Origin: SIAQ01 sp964484265
GTDB lineage: Bacteria; Planctomycetota; Planctomycetia; Gemmatales; Gemmataceae
Reading direction: 5' to 3'
Length of the DNA stretch: 64,000 nt
Assembly (NCBI GenBank): GCA_964484265.1
Contig: CAZAFH010000029.1
Location: forward strand, 1 to 64,000
Made by a program: the position numbers and the translations under genes
In this document: positions 36,201 to 44,570 of the stretch, one piece after another
Layout of the letters: each line of letters begins with the position of its first letter
Numbering within the stretch: position 1 is the first letter of the stretch
Notes under the pieces: generated by a model
What the model was told of the DNA's origin: nothing
Seen by the model: the letters and a program-made list of their open reading frames with translations, nothing else
Database searches by the model: none

Positions 36201-39200
36201 GATGAGGCCGACGAAGTCGAAGAGGCAGCACCCGCGTCGGGCGTCGTGTTCGATGAGGCCGACGAAGTCGAAGAGGCAGCACCCGCGTCGGGTGTCGTGT
36301 TCGATGAGGCCGACGAAGTCGAAGAGGCAGCACCCGCGTCGGGTGTCATTTTCGACGAAGCAGAAAACGTCGAGGAAGCTGACGAGGTCGAAGCCATAGA
36401 GGAAGTTGAAGAAGCTGAAGAAGCTGCACCGGCTTCCGCGGTCATCTTCGATGAAGCCGTGGAGGATGTCGAGGAGGCCGCGCCAGCTTCCGACGCGCTT
36501 TTCGATGCCGCCGAAGAAGAGGCGGAGGAAGCTGAGGAAGCCGTCGAAGCCGTTGAGGAAGACGACGATGCTGCCGTGCTCGGGTCCGAGGATGCGGATA
36601 AAACCGAAGTCGGCTCGTCGTCGGTGTTGCTCGACGAAGCGATGCCGGGTTCGTCAGCCGCCAAGGCGTCGGGCCAGAAGTCGGATAAGACGATCGCCTT
36701 CGATCAGACCATCGCGTTCGATCCGTCCAGCCGATCCAAGAGCAAGGCGAAGAAAAGCGATGACGACGATCCGCTCGTGACCGAAGAGGAACTGGATGGC
36801 GCCTCCGAGGCATCCGCCGTCGATCTGGGCGAAGCGCCTGCGTCGCGCGGCTCGTCTTCCCGGGGTATCGACAAGGTCGCCGAGGCGCTCGAATCGGGTC
36901 TGGATATTGGCGACGACGACATGGCCGAGACCGCCGGTCCCGAACCGAGCGTTGTTTTCGACGAGATTCTCGACGAAGACGAGTCGCCCCGCACGTCCAA
37001 GGGCAAAGCCAAGAAGGGCAAGTCAAAGCTGGACGACGGCTCAACCGAGACCGAACGCGATGCCGCCTCGGGCAAGCCGGGAAAAAAAGGCAAACCCTCG
37101 ACCAAGGCGACCGGCGACGACATCGACCTCGATTCGATGTTCAATGAGGACGACGAAGCTGAAGCCGTAGAGGCGGAAGAACTTGACGAAGCCGAGGCCG
37201 CAGAGGCCCTGGAAGCCGACGAGGCTGAGGAATCCGACGAAGCGGAAGCCGCAGAGGCGTTTGAAGACGACGAAGCCGAGGCCGCCGAAGCGTTGGAAGA
37301 CGACGAAGCGGAAGCCGCAGAGGCATTTGAGGACGACGAAGCGGAAGCCGCAGAGGCATTTGAGGACGACGAAGCGGAAGCTGCCGAAGCCCTGGAAGGC
37401 GACGAAGCAGAGGAAGTCGCCGAGGCTGCGGAGGAGGTGGACGAGGAGGCCGCCGCCGCGGCACTCTTCGATGACGACGACTTCACGCCGCCGAAGCGAG
37501 GCGCGACCAAGTTCGGCAAGAAGCAAACCAACGTGCTGGACGACGACGAGCCAGAAGCCGCCGAGGAGGCCGAGGAAGCGGAGGAACCCGAAGAAGCTGC
37601 CGCCTTCGAAGACGACGATGCCCCGCCGGTCAAGCGGGGCAAGACCAAGCTCTCGAAGAAGCTGGCCTTCGACGACGAAGAGGAAACTGGCGAGGACGAC
37701 GACGAAGATCTCAGCGCCGCCAAGAAAAAGAAAAAAGGCAAAAAGGAAAAAGCCGTTCCCGCAGCCGCACCCGCCGGCGGCGGCAGCACGATCCTGCGCA
37801 TCTTCGTCGGCATGTTCCTGATGACGCTCCTCATCGCCGGCGCAGGCGCAGGCGCCTACTTCGGCGCCAAAGAGCAAACGACCGAATTCGTCCACGAAGT
37901 CTTCCCGCCGCCTCCGCCGCCGAAGCCGAAACCACCCGAACCATGGGTGCTCGCTCGCACCGACCTCTCGCAGGGCAAGTACAAGGAAGCCGTCGATCGG
38001 CTCGCCACCGCCAAAGACGCCAACGAACTCGGCGCCCGCGGCGAAGCGCAGTGGAGCGGCTACCTCAAGCAGCAGACCGAAGCCAAAAAACCACTCGACC
38101 CCAAGGCGCCGGCCGTCGTCAATGCGATCAAGGACCTGACAGAAGCCAAGAACGACGCCCTCATTGCGGGTATTCAATCCACGCTGGATAGGGAAAAGTT
38201 CAAGGACGATCTCGACAAGGAACGCGTCAAGGCCGCCGACGCGGCAAAACTCGCCGAAGCCGCCAAGGCCGACAAGCTGAAAGCCGAAAAAGCCGTGGAC
38301 GCCGTGGCCGACGTCCTTGTCAAGGGTAAATATCTCGACGACAAGGCGATGTTCGATGTCGCCGCTCTGGAAAAAATCATCAAGAGCCTGGCCGACGACC
38401 GGACCACGCTCGAGGCCGTCAACAAACTGCTCGAAGACGCAAAGATCAAGGACAAGGGCGACAAGGGCGTCGCTGAGATCATCACCGATCGCAACGCCGT
38501 GGCCAAGGATCGCGACGACGTGTTGACGACGCTCGCCGCCGCGTTCAAGGAACTCATCGACGGCAAAGTCGTGCCCGACAAGGCCGATCCGCGCAAGGAG
38601 ATCGTCGCCGGCACGAAGAAGCTGACCAAGGACCGCGACGACCTGCTCGATACCCTGGCCGCCGCGTTCAAAGAACTCGTCGATGGCAAGATCGTTGCCG
38701 AAAACGCCGACGCTCGCAAGGACATCGTCGCCGGCACGAAGCTCGCCCGGCAAAAAGCCGAGTCGCCGCTGTCGATCCCGCTCGCACAGCTCGGCATGTC
38801 GATCGGCGGCGTCGGGTCCGGCGCCAGCAAGATCGTCGAGCAATCGTTCGACATGGCCAAAGTCTTCTCCGAACTCGGCTACTTCAAGACACGTGAACCA
38901 TTTATCCAAACTCCCGAGCAGAAGCTCGACACCTATATCACCGTCCTGCAAGATCGCAAACAAAATAACCCGAAAGAGCTCGACGCCATTCGCCGCGAAA
39001 CCGACTGGATCCTCTCCGATAAATCCAAGGCCGACGACGAAGCTCGCAGCAAGGCTCGCTATGTCCATGGCCTGACCATGCGGAACGAGGAACGTTTCGC
39101 GGAAGCGCGCACGGCTTTCGACGAGGCCGCCAAGACGCTCAAGAACATCGAGAAGCCCGGTTCGTGGAGCAAACTCGTCGCCTCGTCGAACCAGGAAATC

Positions 39201-40400
39201 ACCGATCCGGCCTTCTACTTCCTGCCGCGCATCGAACGCTTCCAGGCCGACGGCAAGCTCAAGGCGGCACTCGACGAAGCCAACCTCGGCCTCAAGGCGA
39301 TGCCCACCGAAGCTCGCCTTTACGCACAGCGCGGTTTGCTGCGATTCGAGCTGATTCGAGGCAAAGGCCCGAAGGTCGGCGAAGTCGCCCAGAAGGCCAT
39401 TCGCGAAGACGCCGAGGCCGCCGCCAAGGACGAAAAGCTCGTCTCGGATTCGGCCTATATCCTGGGTCTACTCGAAGAGGAACTCGGCAACATCGTCGAG
39501 GCGGAGAAACAATATCGCCTCGCCCTGAAAATGCACAAAGGCATGGCCGATGACGCTGGCCGATACCGCGTCGCCCTGGCGCGATTGCTGCTTCGCGATC
39601 GCCCCGAAGTCGACGAGGCGGCTCCCGCACCGAAACAAGCGCCCGAAGACAAGAAGAAAGACGAAAAAGCCGGCGCTCGCCTTGAGTCCGAATCCTTGCC
39701 CAATGTCCGCGTGACGATCGTGCATCCGTTGACGGCCCTCGTCGCCGCCGCAGTAATTGGTCAGCCAGTGCCGGAGGATTTGGAAGACAAGGAAACACTC
39801 GCGCGATTGCGGGAGACGATCAAGATCGCTGAAGAACTGATTAATGAATCGAAGAATCCGAAGATCCAGGGCCAGGGCTATCTGTTGCGAGGATCCGCGC
39901 GATCCAAGCTCGGCGACCGCACGGCAGGCCTGAAAGATTACGCCACCGGATTGAAGCTGATCTATCCTGGGATCCAGACCGCGGAATTGACCAAACTCAT
40001 CGAAGACCACCCGGCTTTCCAGCAGCCCGATAGCGCGAAAACGCAAAACCCCGTCATGGCGGAACGGCATTTCGGCGAAGGAATTCACTACTACTGGGCC
40101 GGCAACTACCCGCAGGCGGAACTGCAATTCAAGCAGGCAGTGAAATACTTCGAGCGCGATGCCCGCTACCAGTACTACCTCGGCCTGGCGATGCTGCAGC
40201 AACGCACGAAGCTAAAACGCGATGCCGCCTTCTTCGCATTCGAGAAGGGCGCCCGCATCGAAGCCGAGGCTCTCGCCAGCAATCCGTTCGTGGTGCGCGA
40301 CATCAACCAGAGCCTTGAGCGCATCCAGGGCGAGCTTCGCCAATTCCTGAACGGCTTCCGCTACAAAGCCCAAAGCGAACCGCTGGAGAAGGAGAAATAA
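33237..40400 (+). CDS. Giant acidic repeat protein with one membrane span and C-terminal TPR region, function unknown
   Basis: This 2387-aa protein has three parts. Residues 1 to about 1510 are extremely rich in Glu, Asp, Ala and Val and are probably disordered, built from repeats such as EEAAPASGVIDMPVAEAAPA, SESSVDLASLFAEEATPAS and VFDEADEVEEAAPASGV, with Lys-rich islands (KSKAKKSDDDD, KKKKKGKKEKA). A single membrane span lies at about 1515-1541 (FVGMFLMTLLIAGAGAGAYFG), followed by a proline-rich neck (PPPPPPKPKPPEPW). The last 840 residues are helical, with a duplicated segment (DRDD-L-TLAAAFKEL-DGK) and TPR-like repeats ending GEGIHYYWAGNYPQAELQF. The Lys-rich side before the span suggests the acidic part is cytoplasmic and the TPR part periplasmic. 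The start at 33237 was chosen for GTGGAGAATCCCGTC-ATG. No known family was recognised. Confidence 0.85.
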   Translation: MAKQPNPHDEPAKTPDGSAPGPITPKPKTPPPAIPNMSLDDPADDVLDVEEVIDEVSEIVDVDAIDVVDEEPIVEAAAMDPAVVAVEDDADAEVVEVLPADSAVVESVPEEDALFAAAEEDDDVVVAADSALMLTEPASASVESPVPAPASSKSNVDLMELFAEEAAVPTAEPIPAADLSGVTGGEMPALAEEPISEVSSATAVTDEPTDYEGLEPLPAAEGAISAATTIEPASADPVSDVSLVDAEVIEPVLETPASDIALLDLFNPPASQPIPEAVPASSVQIATAASESGVEVASEEAAPASESGVDLASLFAEEATPASAVEVAEDVEEAAPASGVIDIPIAESAPASESSVNLASLFAEEATPASAVEVAESVSESDVEVAEDVEEAAPASGVIDMPVAEAAPATDEDVEEAAPASGVIDMSVAEAAPASTIEAAGDIEETAPASGVIDMPIAEAAPASESSVDLASLFAEDATPASAVEAAESGVEVAEDVEEAAPASGVIDMPVAEAAPASAIEAAEVAEEVEEAAPASGVIDMPVAEAAPASESGVDLPSLFAEDATHASAVEVAETASESSVEVADENEVAAPASGVIDMPIAEAAPASESSVDLSSLFAEDDANSAVKDGAAAAPSSFKEGVHPATSESDTSETLALVDEPAAPPPASAASGSLVPSDAALRSLFGLPAPAGSPPESPRAPDSGATAKAPLSSPDLGAKAPAAVPAPSSGWNLGELAASSAVVAKAHDTPPSGAAKKPASGITANSAALKKDAIEDAKEAAPASDVLFDAAAEEAAPVSDVLAEEAIDEVEDVEEAAPASAFALDEAVDEVEDVEEAAPVSDVLADDDVEDADEVEDTEEAAPVSDVLAEEADEVEDVEEAASGVVADEADEVAEAASASGVVFDEAVEDVAEVEEAAPASAALFDAAQDEAAEAAPASGVVFDEAVEDADEVEEAAPASGVVFDEAVEDADEVEDVEEAAPASGVVFDEADEVEEAAPASGVVFDEADEVEEAAPASGVVFDEADEVEEAAPASGVIFDEAENVEEADEVEAIEEVEEAEEAAPASAVIFDEAVEDVEEAAPASDALFDAAEEEAEEAEEAVEAVEEDDDAAVLGSEDADKTEVGSSSVLLDEAMPGSSAAKASGQKSDKTIAFDQTIAFDPSSRSKSKAKKSDDDDPLVTEEELDGASEASAVDLGEAPASRGSSSRGIDKVAEALESGLDIGDDDMAETAGPEPSVVFDEILDEDESPRTSKGKAKKGKSKLDDGSTETERDAASGKPGKKGKPSTKATGDDIDLDSMFNEDDEAEAVEAEELDEAEAAEALEADEAEESDEAEAAEAFEDDEAEAAEALEDDEAEAAEAFEDDEAEAAEAFEDDEAEAAEALEGDEAEEVAEAAEEVDEEAAAAALFDDDDFTPPKRGATKFGKKQTNVLDDDEPEAAEEAEEAEEPEEAAAFEDDDAPPVKRGKTKLSKKLAFDDEEETGEDDDEDLSAAKKKKKGKKEKAVPAAAPAGGGSTILRIFVGMFLMTLLIAGAGAGAYFGAKEQTTEFVHEVFPPPPPPKPKPPEPWVLARTDLSQGKYKEAVDRLATAKDANELGARGEAQWSGYLKQQTEAKKPLDPKAPAVVNAIKDLTEAKNDALIAGIQSTLDREKFKDDLDKERVKAADAAKLAEAAKADKLKAEKAVDAVADVLVKGKYLDDKAMFDVAALEKIIKSLADDRTTLEAVNKLLEDAKIKDKGDKGVAEIITDRNAVAKDRDDVLTTLAAAFKELIDGKVVPDKADPRKEIVAGTKKLTKDRDDLLDTLAAAFKELVDGKIVAENADARKDIVAGTKLARQKAESPLSIPLAQLGMSIGGVGSGASKIVEQSFDMAKVFSELGYFKTREPFIQTPEQKLDTYITVLQDRKQNNPKELDAIRRETDWILSDKSKADDEARSKARYVHGLTMRNEERFAEARTAFDEAAKTLKNIEKPGSWSKLVASSNQEITDPAFYFLPRIERFQADGKLKAALDEANLGLKAMPTEARLYAQRGLLRFELIRGKGPKVGEVAQKAIREDAEAAAKDEKLVSDSAYILGLLEEELGNIVEAEKQYRLALKMHKGMADDAGRYRVALARLLLRDRPEVDEAAPAPKQAPEDKKKDEKAGARLESESLPNVRVTIVHPLTALVAAAVIGQPVPEDLEDKETLARLRETIKIAEELINESKNPKIQGQGYLLRGSARSKLGDRTAGLKDYATGLKLIYPGIQTAELTKLIEDHPAFQQPDSAKTQNPVMAERHFGEGIHYYWAGNYPQAELQFKQAVKYFERDARYQYYLGLAMLQQRTKLKRDAAFFAFEKGARIEAEALASNPFVVRDINQSLERIQGELRQFLNGFRYKAQSEPLEKEK
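36195..36347 (+). repeat. Three near-identical 51-bp coding repeats
   Basis: The unit GTGTTCGATGAGGCCGACGA plus 31 further bases starts at 36195, 36246 and 36297. The copies are almost base-identical, including synonymous positions. Neighbouring repeats of the same 17-codon motif have diverged at the DNA level, so this triplet looks recently amplified. A second coding array with a 33-base period (DDEAEAAEAFE) spans about 37265-37395. Confidence 0.85.
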
Positions 40401-40424
40401 ATAATACTTCCCGGTTTGCCTTTA

Positions 40425-40480
40425 CCGCTTGCGGCTTAGCGCTCAGCAGGGCGCCTTGCTGAGCGCTAAGCCGCAAGCGG
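40425..40480. repeat. Intergenic palindrome, CCGCTTGCGGCTTAGCGCTC type (copy 2)
   Basis: CCGCTTGCGGCTTAGCGCTC is followed by a short loop and by GAGCGCTAAGCCGCAAGCGG, a perfect 20-base stem. It lies between convergent genes and could terminate both. Confidence 0.9.
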
Positions 40481-40491
40481 CAATACCTCTC

Positions 40492-42159
40492 TCAATACTT
40501 AAACTCCAATCCCGCGTTCACACCCTGCGCCCAGAAATTCGACTGGTGGAAAGGTACGCGTGGCCGAACCTGGTTCGCGATGGGTTGCACGACGCCAGCG
40601 TTCGGGATGAGATTCGTGTCAAGGCTTTGGTCGATTTGATCGCCCGGCCTGACGACGGTGCTCCAATAGATGAGATCGTAGCCGATGAAGACGCGAATAT
40701 TATCGGTGATGTCGTACCCGATCTTCAAACCGACCTCCGGGACGAACGACAAGCGCGTCTGTGATTGAAGGCCGATGTTGCTCGAAAGCGCATACAATCC
40801 GCCGACGAAGTTCTGCGTGGCGCCGTTGGGCTGAATGACGCGCTGCCGGCCTTCGACATCGACGGATTGATTCGTGCCGCCGAGCGCGAACTTGAACCGC
40901 GCGTCCACTGACCAGCGGCCGCTGCGCCATTCCGCATTCAGGCCGACCTGTCCGCCGTAAAATTGGTTGCGCGTATCGAACCGATCAAGCACCAGGGCAC
41001 GTGTGCCAGCGTTGACGACGCCGGGGACCGTGGTAACGGCTGTCGAATCCTCCGTCACGCTCAAGGTGTCGCGCAGGTCGAGGTAGCGGAACCCGACCAA
41101 TGACGAAATACGCCACGTGTCGCTTTCAAAACGGAAGCATCGGCGATTGATCTCGGCGCCCCACAGCGACGTGGACATGTTGATGTCCTGCCGGCCGACA
41201 AATAGACCTGGCGTCGTCGTCAGTTCTCGGAAAGGTGCGTTGTTGTTGATCTCAAAATAAGGTCGGCCGATGACAGGCGTCGTGTTGCTGTTGAACGAAA
41301 CACCCTCGCTTTGCTTGGCAAGGACAAAGAAGCCGGCTTCCCACCAACAACAACTGCACGGGTTCGGTTGGAAGCCAAAGGTAAGACGAGCGCCGGGACC
41401 CATTCGGCTCAAGACGTTGCCCGGCCCGTAGAGGACGCGCGTCGTGTTCAACCCGAGCACGCCCTGGTTGTTGAGAGGCACCGAGGGATCCGATGTCGTC
41501 ACCATCGTTGGAATCCGATAGCCATTGGTCGCCCAGTGCAGCCATTCGGCTGTTACGTACCCGCGATTCAGCCGCGGCGTGGTCACATCGAAGATTTCAG
41601 ACGCATAACCCTCGCCCAGGCTGGCGCGGTCGTCCACATCCAGGCAAGGCTCGCTCGAGGCGATCGGGCGCTCCACGATCCGCCTGGGTTGCATCGGCAG
41701 CTTTTCCGTGCCCTGGATGACGCGCACCGTTCCGTTCGGATCGATCTCGTTTACTGCGGGCAAACGCGCAGGCGCCGGCCCGAGTGTGGGAAGTTGCGGG
41801 ATCATCGGCGGCGGAAGTTTTCGCTCGCGCACCTGAGAAAGGTCCTTCGGCAGATAGAGCAAGTCCGGTTCGCCTTCCTCGAACTCACGCACCGCGCGAA
41901 CCACCGTCGGACGCGGCAAACCCGTGTGGCTAACCTGGCGGACACCATCGTCTCGATGGTTCGCAGCGAGCGGCGCCGGCTTTCCGAGACTGATGCCGCG
42001 CGGGACGGCGACCGCTATCGGTTCCGCCACGCCAGACGCCGCGACGCGCCAGCCGTTTTCCTGGGCGCTTGCCGATTGAAGCAAGCCGAGCCCGCCCAAC
42101 GATGCCAATGTGATCGATTTGCGCAACCAATTCATCCTTGACCCCGTTTTTTGTTCCAT
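40492..42159 (-). CDS. BBP7 family outer-membrane beta-barrel protein
   Basis: This 555-aa exported protein has a signal peptide within the first 35 residues (MNWLRKSITLASLGGLGLLQ, then SASAQ). A proline-rich N-terminal part follows, and then a barrel of about 350 residues beginning YVTAEWLHWATNGYRIP. Strand motifs include GARLTFGFQPNPCSCCWWEA, WRISSLVGFRYLDLRDTL, FYGGQVGLNAEWRSGRWSV and VFIGYDLIYWSTVVRPGDQI. The protein ends in an aromatic residue after GLEFKY, as outer-membrane barrels do. The last motif is diagnostic for the planctomycete BBP7 family; its cargo is unknown. GGAG lies eight bases before the ATG at 42159; the ATG at 42135 is an alternative. Confidence 0.9.
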   Translation of the reverse strand: MEQKTGSRMNWLRKSITLASLGGLGLLQSASAQENGWRVAASGVAEPIAVAVPRGISLGKPAPLAANHRDDGVRQVSHTGLPRPTVVRAVREFEEGEPDLLYLPKDLSQVRERKLPPPMIPQLPTLGPAPARLPAVNEIDPNGTVRVIQGTEKLPMQPRRIVERPIASSEPCLDVDDRASLGEGYASEIFDVTTPRLNRGYVTAEWLHWATNGYRIPTMVTTSDPSVPLNNQGVLGLNTTRVLYGPGNVLSRMGPGARLTFGFQPNPCSCCWWEAGFFVLAKQSEGVSFNSNTTPVIGRPYFEINNNAPFRELTTTPGLFVGRQDINMSTSLWGAEINRRCFRFESDTWRISSLVGFRYLDLRDTLSVTEDSTAVTTVPGVVNAGTRALVLDRFDTRNQFYGGQVGLNAEWRSGRWSVDARFKFALGGTNQSVDVEGRQRVIQPNGATQNFVGGLYALSSNIGLQSQTRLSFVPEVGLKIGYDITDNIRVFIGYDLIYWSTVVRPGDQIDQSLDTNLIPNAGVVQPIANQVRPRVPFHQSNFWAQGVNAGLEFKY

Positions 42160-42476
42160 GGCGAAAGCTCCGTATGCCGGACGATCCGAAATCGGCGTTG
42201 ATTCGCGGCGGCATGATTGCTACGCTTGGGACGACCAATTCTGCGCGAATCATCGCCTGAATCGTATTCGGCAGGAAAACGGGCAAAGGTGGAAGCAATC
42301 GGGAAACAGGCAAATGCCAAAGGATTCGTCAACCTGGAACAATCGGCAACGCTCACGTTCTGGGAGAAATCAGAACGATCCGACGGATCGGCGTTCGCGG
42401 TAGAACCGACGTTTTCGATCCAATTGCTTCACTTGGCCCAGACTGACAGAGAAGTTCTTTCGACAGGAGGTCGAGC
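42160..42476. other. Divergent intergenic region between the BBP7 and PEP-CTERM genes
   Basis: This 317-base region should hold promoters for both flanking genes, which point away from each other. I see Shine-Dalgarno sequences at both edges (GGAG near 42170 on the minus strand and AGGAGG near 42465 on the plus strand) but no confident -35/-10 pair, no palindrome and no gene. Confidence 0.5.
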
Positions 42477-42986
42477 ATGAGAATCTGTGTAAACCAGCGA
42501 GGATGGTGGGGATGGTTGGCTGCCACCGCCATTCTGCTGGGATTGCTGACGCCTATTGCGTCGGCTTATTCGGACCAGCAGAAGCGAGTAGAGCCGACGC
42601 AAGATGCAATGAATGAGAGAGATACGCTAGATGGGAAAAGCACCTGGAGCGAATTTCGCGAAGATCTCGTGCGTTGCGTGGTTGAAACGACGGTGACTGC
42701 ATTCCTGATCCGGACTGCGAACCCACCCGCGCCGCCGCAGGGAAGCGGCGACCCGCAGCCGACACCGCCCGGGCAGAACAACACGCCGCCTGATCCGCCG
42801 CCACCCCCGCCGCCGCCGGACCCACCATCGGGCAGCGGTGATCCGATCGACCCGCCGTTCGACCCGCCGCCACCGCCGAGCGAGACGCCCGAACCTGCGA
42901 GCATCATCACCGCGCTGATGGGCGTCGGTTTGACGTCGATATATGCCTGGCGCCGGCGACAGCAATCCAACAAGGCCGCTGAATGA
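42477..42986 (+). CDS. Small PEP-CTERM sorting-domain protein
   Basis: This 169-aa protein begins with a signal peptide (WWGWLAATAILLGLLTPIASA). A short helical region with CVVETTVTAFLIR follows, then a long proline-rich linker of repeated PPP and GSGDP runs, and a canonical C-terminal sorting signal: PEPASIITALMGVGLTS, then IYAWRRRQQ. PEP-CTERM proteins are recognised and cleaved by an exosortase in the cytoplasmic membrane and are linked to exopolysaccharide production in many bacteria. ACAGGAGGTCGAGC gives a strong ribosome-binding site before the ATG. The exosortase itself is not in this window. The globular part is too small to suggest a function. Confidence 0.88.
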   Translation: MRICVNQRGWWGWLAATAILLGLLTPIASAYSDQQKRVEPTQDAMNERDTLDGKSTWSEFREDLVRCVVETTVTAFLIRTANPPAPPQGSGDPQPTPPGQNNTPPDPPPPPPPPDPPSGSGDPIDPPFDPPPPPSETPEPASIITALMGVGLTSIYAWRRRQQSNKAAE

Positions 42987-42992
42987 AGCAGG

Positions 42993-43415
42993 CTAGCGTG
43001 GGATGTTGTTGAGGTTGTTGCCCATCGGATTGTACGGGATGAATCCGCGTTGGTTTGGCACGCGGAAGTAGGAATTGTAGATCATGAATCCCGCCGAATG
43101 GCCCGTCGGCGGGAGTTCTCGGATCGGCACATCGAGATCGGCGCGATCGTCCAGCATGGCGTCGCCGCGCAGCGACGTCATCGGCGACGAAGGCAACGGC
43201 CGAGACAGCTGAAATCGGCGATCGTACTCCGTCAAAACACCCAGATAATAATTCGCGGCCGGGTCGCCCCCGCGAAGCAGATTCAGGTACGGACTGAGCG
43301 CCGGCCGAGCGTACGGCGCGACGACAGGCGGGTTCGGATTGAACACCGATTGCGCCTGGGTCGGCCGAGCAATCGCCAATAGTGCTAGCGCCACGAAGAA
43401 GAGGTTCTTAGACAT
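42993..43415 (-). CDS. Small secreted protein of unknown function
   Basis: This 140-aa protein has a signal peptide (MSKNLFFVALALLAIARPTQ, then AQ). The mature part is rich in Pro, Asn and Tyr, with PYARPALSPYLNLLRGGDPA, ANYYLGVLTEYDRRFQLSR and a C-terminal YFRVPNQRGFIPYNPMGNNL. I do not recognise a named family. The ATG at 43415 follows GGGAG at five bases; a TTG at 43427 is also in frame. It ends six bases from the convergent PEP-CTERM gene and is followed upstream on the same strand by the polysaccharide-export lipoprotein, so it may share that transcript. Confidence 0.75.
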   Translation of the reverse strand: MSKNLFFVALALLAIARPTQAQSVFNPNPPVVAPYARPALSPYLNLLRGGDPAANYYLGVLTEYDRRFQLSRPLPSSPMTSLRGDAMLDDRADLDVPIRELPPTGHSAGFMIYNSYFRVPNQRGFIPYNPMGNNLNNIPR

Positions 43416-43457
43416 AATCACTCCCAATCATCTCGGAATGGCTAGCCCTCGCAACGC

Positions 43458-44570
43458 TTAGCGCACCGAACCGACGTTGCCTCGGATGGCGTTGTGCGTC
43501 TGAGCGCCAAGCAATGTGCTGCCGAGCAACCGCTCGATCGGCTCCAGGAATTTCGCCAGGTTGTTGTTGAATCGGCGAACCGGATCGGCCTGAACGTACA
43601 CGCGATCGCCTGGCATGATCTGCCAGTTTGTGTTCATCGCGCCGTGTTGGGTGATGCCTTTCCAGTCCACAGGCAGCATCGAGTCGTGCGGCATCGGACC
43701 GCCAGGGCCGACATTCCGCCTCGCCACCCAGATCCGTTTCGGCGATGAGACCACCGGCAATCCATTGATGTGGCTGATCGCGTCCAGCACGGTATCCGAT
43801 CCCGTCACGGGGAAGCGGTACACCTGTTCGCCCAGACCCGCGCCATCGGTGATGACATAGTACACACTGCTATTATACGCCAAAACGTCGACGCTCAGAC
43901 CGTCAAGAACATCCTGGTACTTTACCGCCTTGGCATCGAGGCGAGCATGGATCACGCGAGCAATCTCCTCGCGCGCCTGCTGAATATTGCGCCCAGCAAC
44001 GAGCGCCGGGCCGTAGATTCCCAGCCCGACCGTGCCATCGGGTCGAACGAGGTGCTGGCCGCGAATCGGTTGCGTCAATAGACCCTTCTGCGATTCAATC
44101 AGCAAAACGTCCGGCGGCCGCAGAGTGTAAGTCGGAAGCACGGTCAGGCTTTGCTCGGTGGGCGCCTGATGGACCGGCGGTTCGATCGCGATAGCGCCTG
44201 CGGAGTGCTTGTTCACATGCCGGAGCGACACGGGTTGAGCGGCAACGATCCGCTGCGGCTTGGCCTCTGCCTTGCCTTTGCCGAACAGGTCGAGCAATCC
44301 AGCTTCGCCTTTCGGCATCGCCTTCGGCTCGAACCCGACCGGGCGGATGGTTTCATCGGTTGTCCCAGCCTTGCGCCAGACGATGCCGTCGAGCAGAATA
44401 CCATCGCTCGCGGGGGTTGCGTTCTTGCGGTCCGCGAGATTCGGCGCCGGATCGTTGGCCTTTTGGGAAAGAGCGGGGCCGACGGCCGTCGATTGGCATC
44501 CCGCGAAAACGAGGATGCCAAAGCCGACGATGCTAAGACAATAGGCTCGAAACCTTCGGCCATCACGCAT
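43458..44570 (-). CDS. Polysaccharide biosynthesis/export (Wza-type) lipoprotein
   Basis: This 370-aa outer-membrane or periplasmic lipoprotein is of the polysaccharide export family. The signal peptide ends in a lipobox, GILVFAGC, at about residue 25. After a variable region, the Poly_export domain starts at TYTLRPPDVLLIES, continues with HLVRPDGTVGLGIYGPALVA and GRNIQQAREEIARVI, and is followed by an SLBB-like segment (VYYVITDGAGLGEQVYRFPV, AISHINGLP) and MPGDRVYVQADP. AAGGAGTTCCCCC before the ATG at 44570 fixes the start; the upstream in-frame extension has no support. Other capsule-export genes are not adjacent, but the PEP-CTERM and wecB genes nearby fit a surface-polysaccharide theme. 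Confidence 0.88.
   Translation of the reverse strand: MRDGRRFRAYCLSIVGFGILVFAGCQSTAVGPALSQKANDPAPNLADRKNATPASDGILLDGIVWRKAGTTDETIRPVGFEPKAMPKGEAGLLDLFGKGKAEAKPQRIVAAQPVSLRHVNKHSAGAIAIEPPVHQAPTEQSLTVLPTYTLRPPDVLLIESQKGLLTQPIRGQHLVRPDGTVGLGIYGPALVAGRNIQQAREEIARVIHARLDAKAVKYQDVLDGLSVDVLAYNSSVYYVITDGAGLGEQVYRFPVTGSDTVLDAISHINGLPVVSSPKRIWVARRNVGPGGPMPHDSMLPVDWKGITQHGAMNTNWQIMPGDRVYVQADPVRRFNNNLAKFLEPIERLLGSTLLGAQTHNAIRGNVGSVR

Noticed and set aside
36195..37400. Regular DNA repeats resembling a CRISPR array
   Set aside because: The periods are 51 and 33 bases, in frame, without unique spacers, and they encode a peptide repeat of the acidic protein. No cas genes are present.
37041..39068. 675-codon open frame on the minus strand
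   Set aside because: It lies opposite the acidic repeat protein, whose biased codons keep the opposite strand free of stops. The predicted product is low-complexity and matches no family.
42110..42403. 97-codon open frame between the BBP7 and PEP-CTERM genes
   Set aside because: It overlaps the start of the BBP7 gene, lacks a ribosome-binding site and has no family features.
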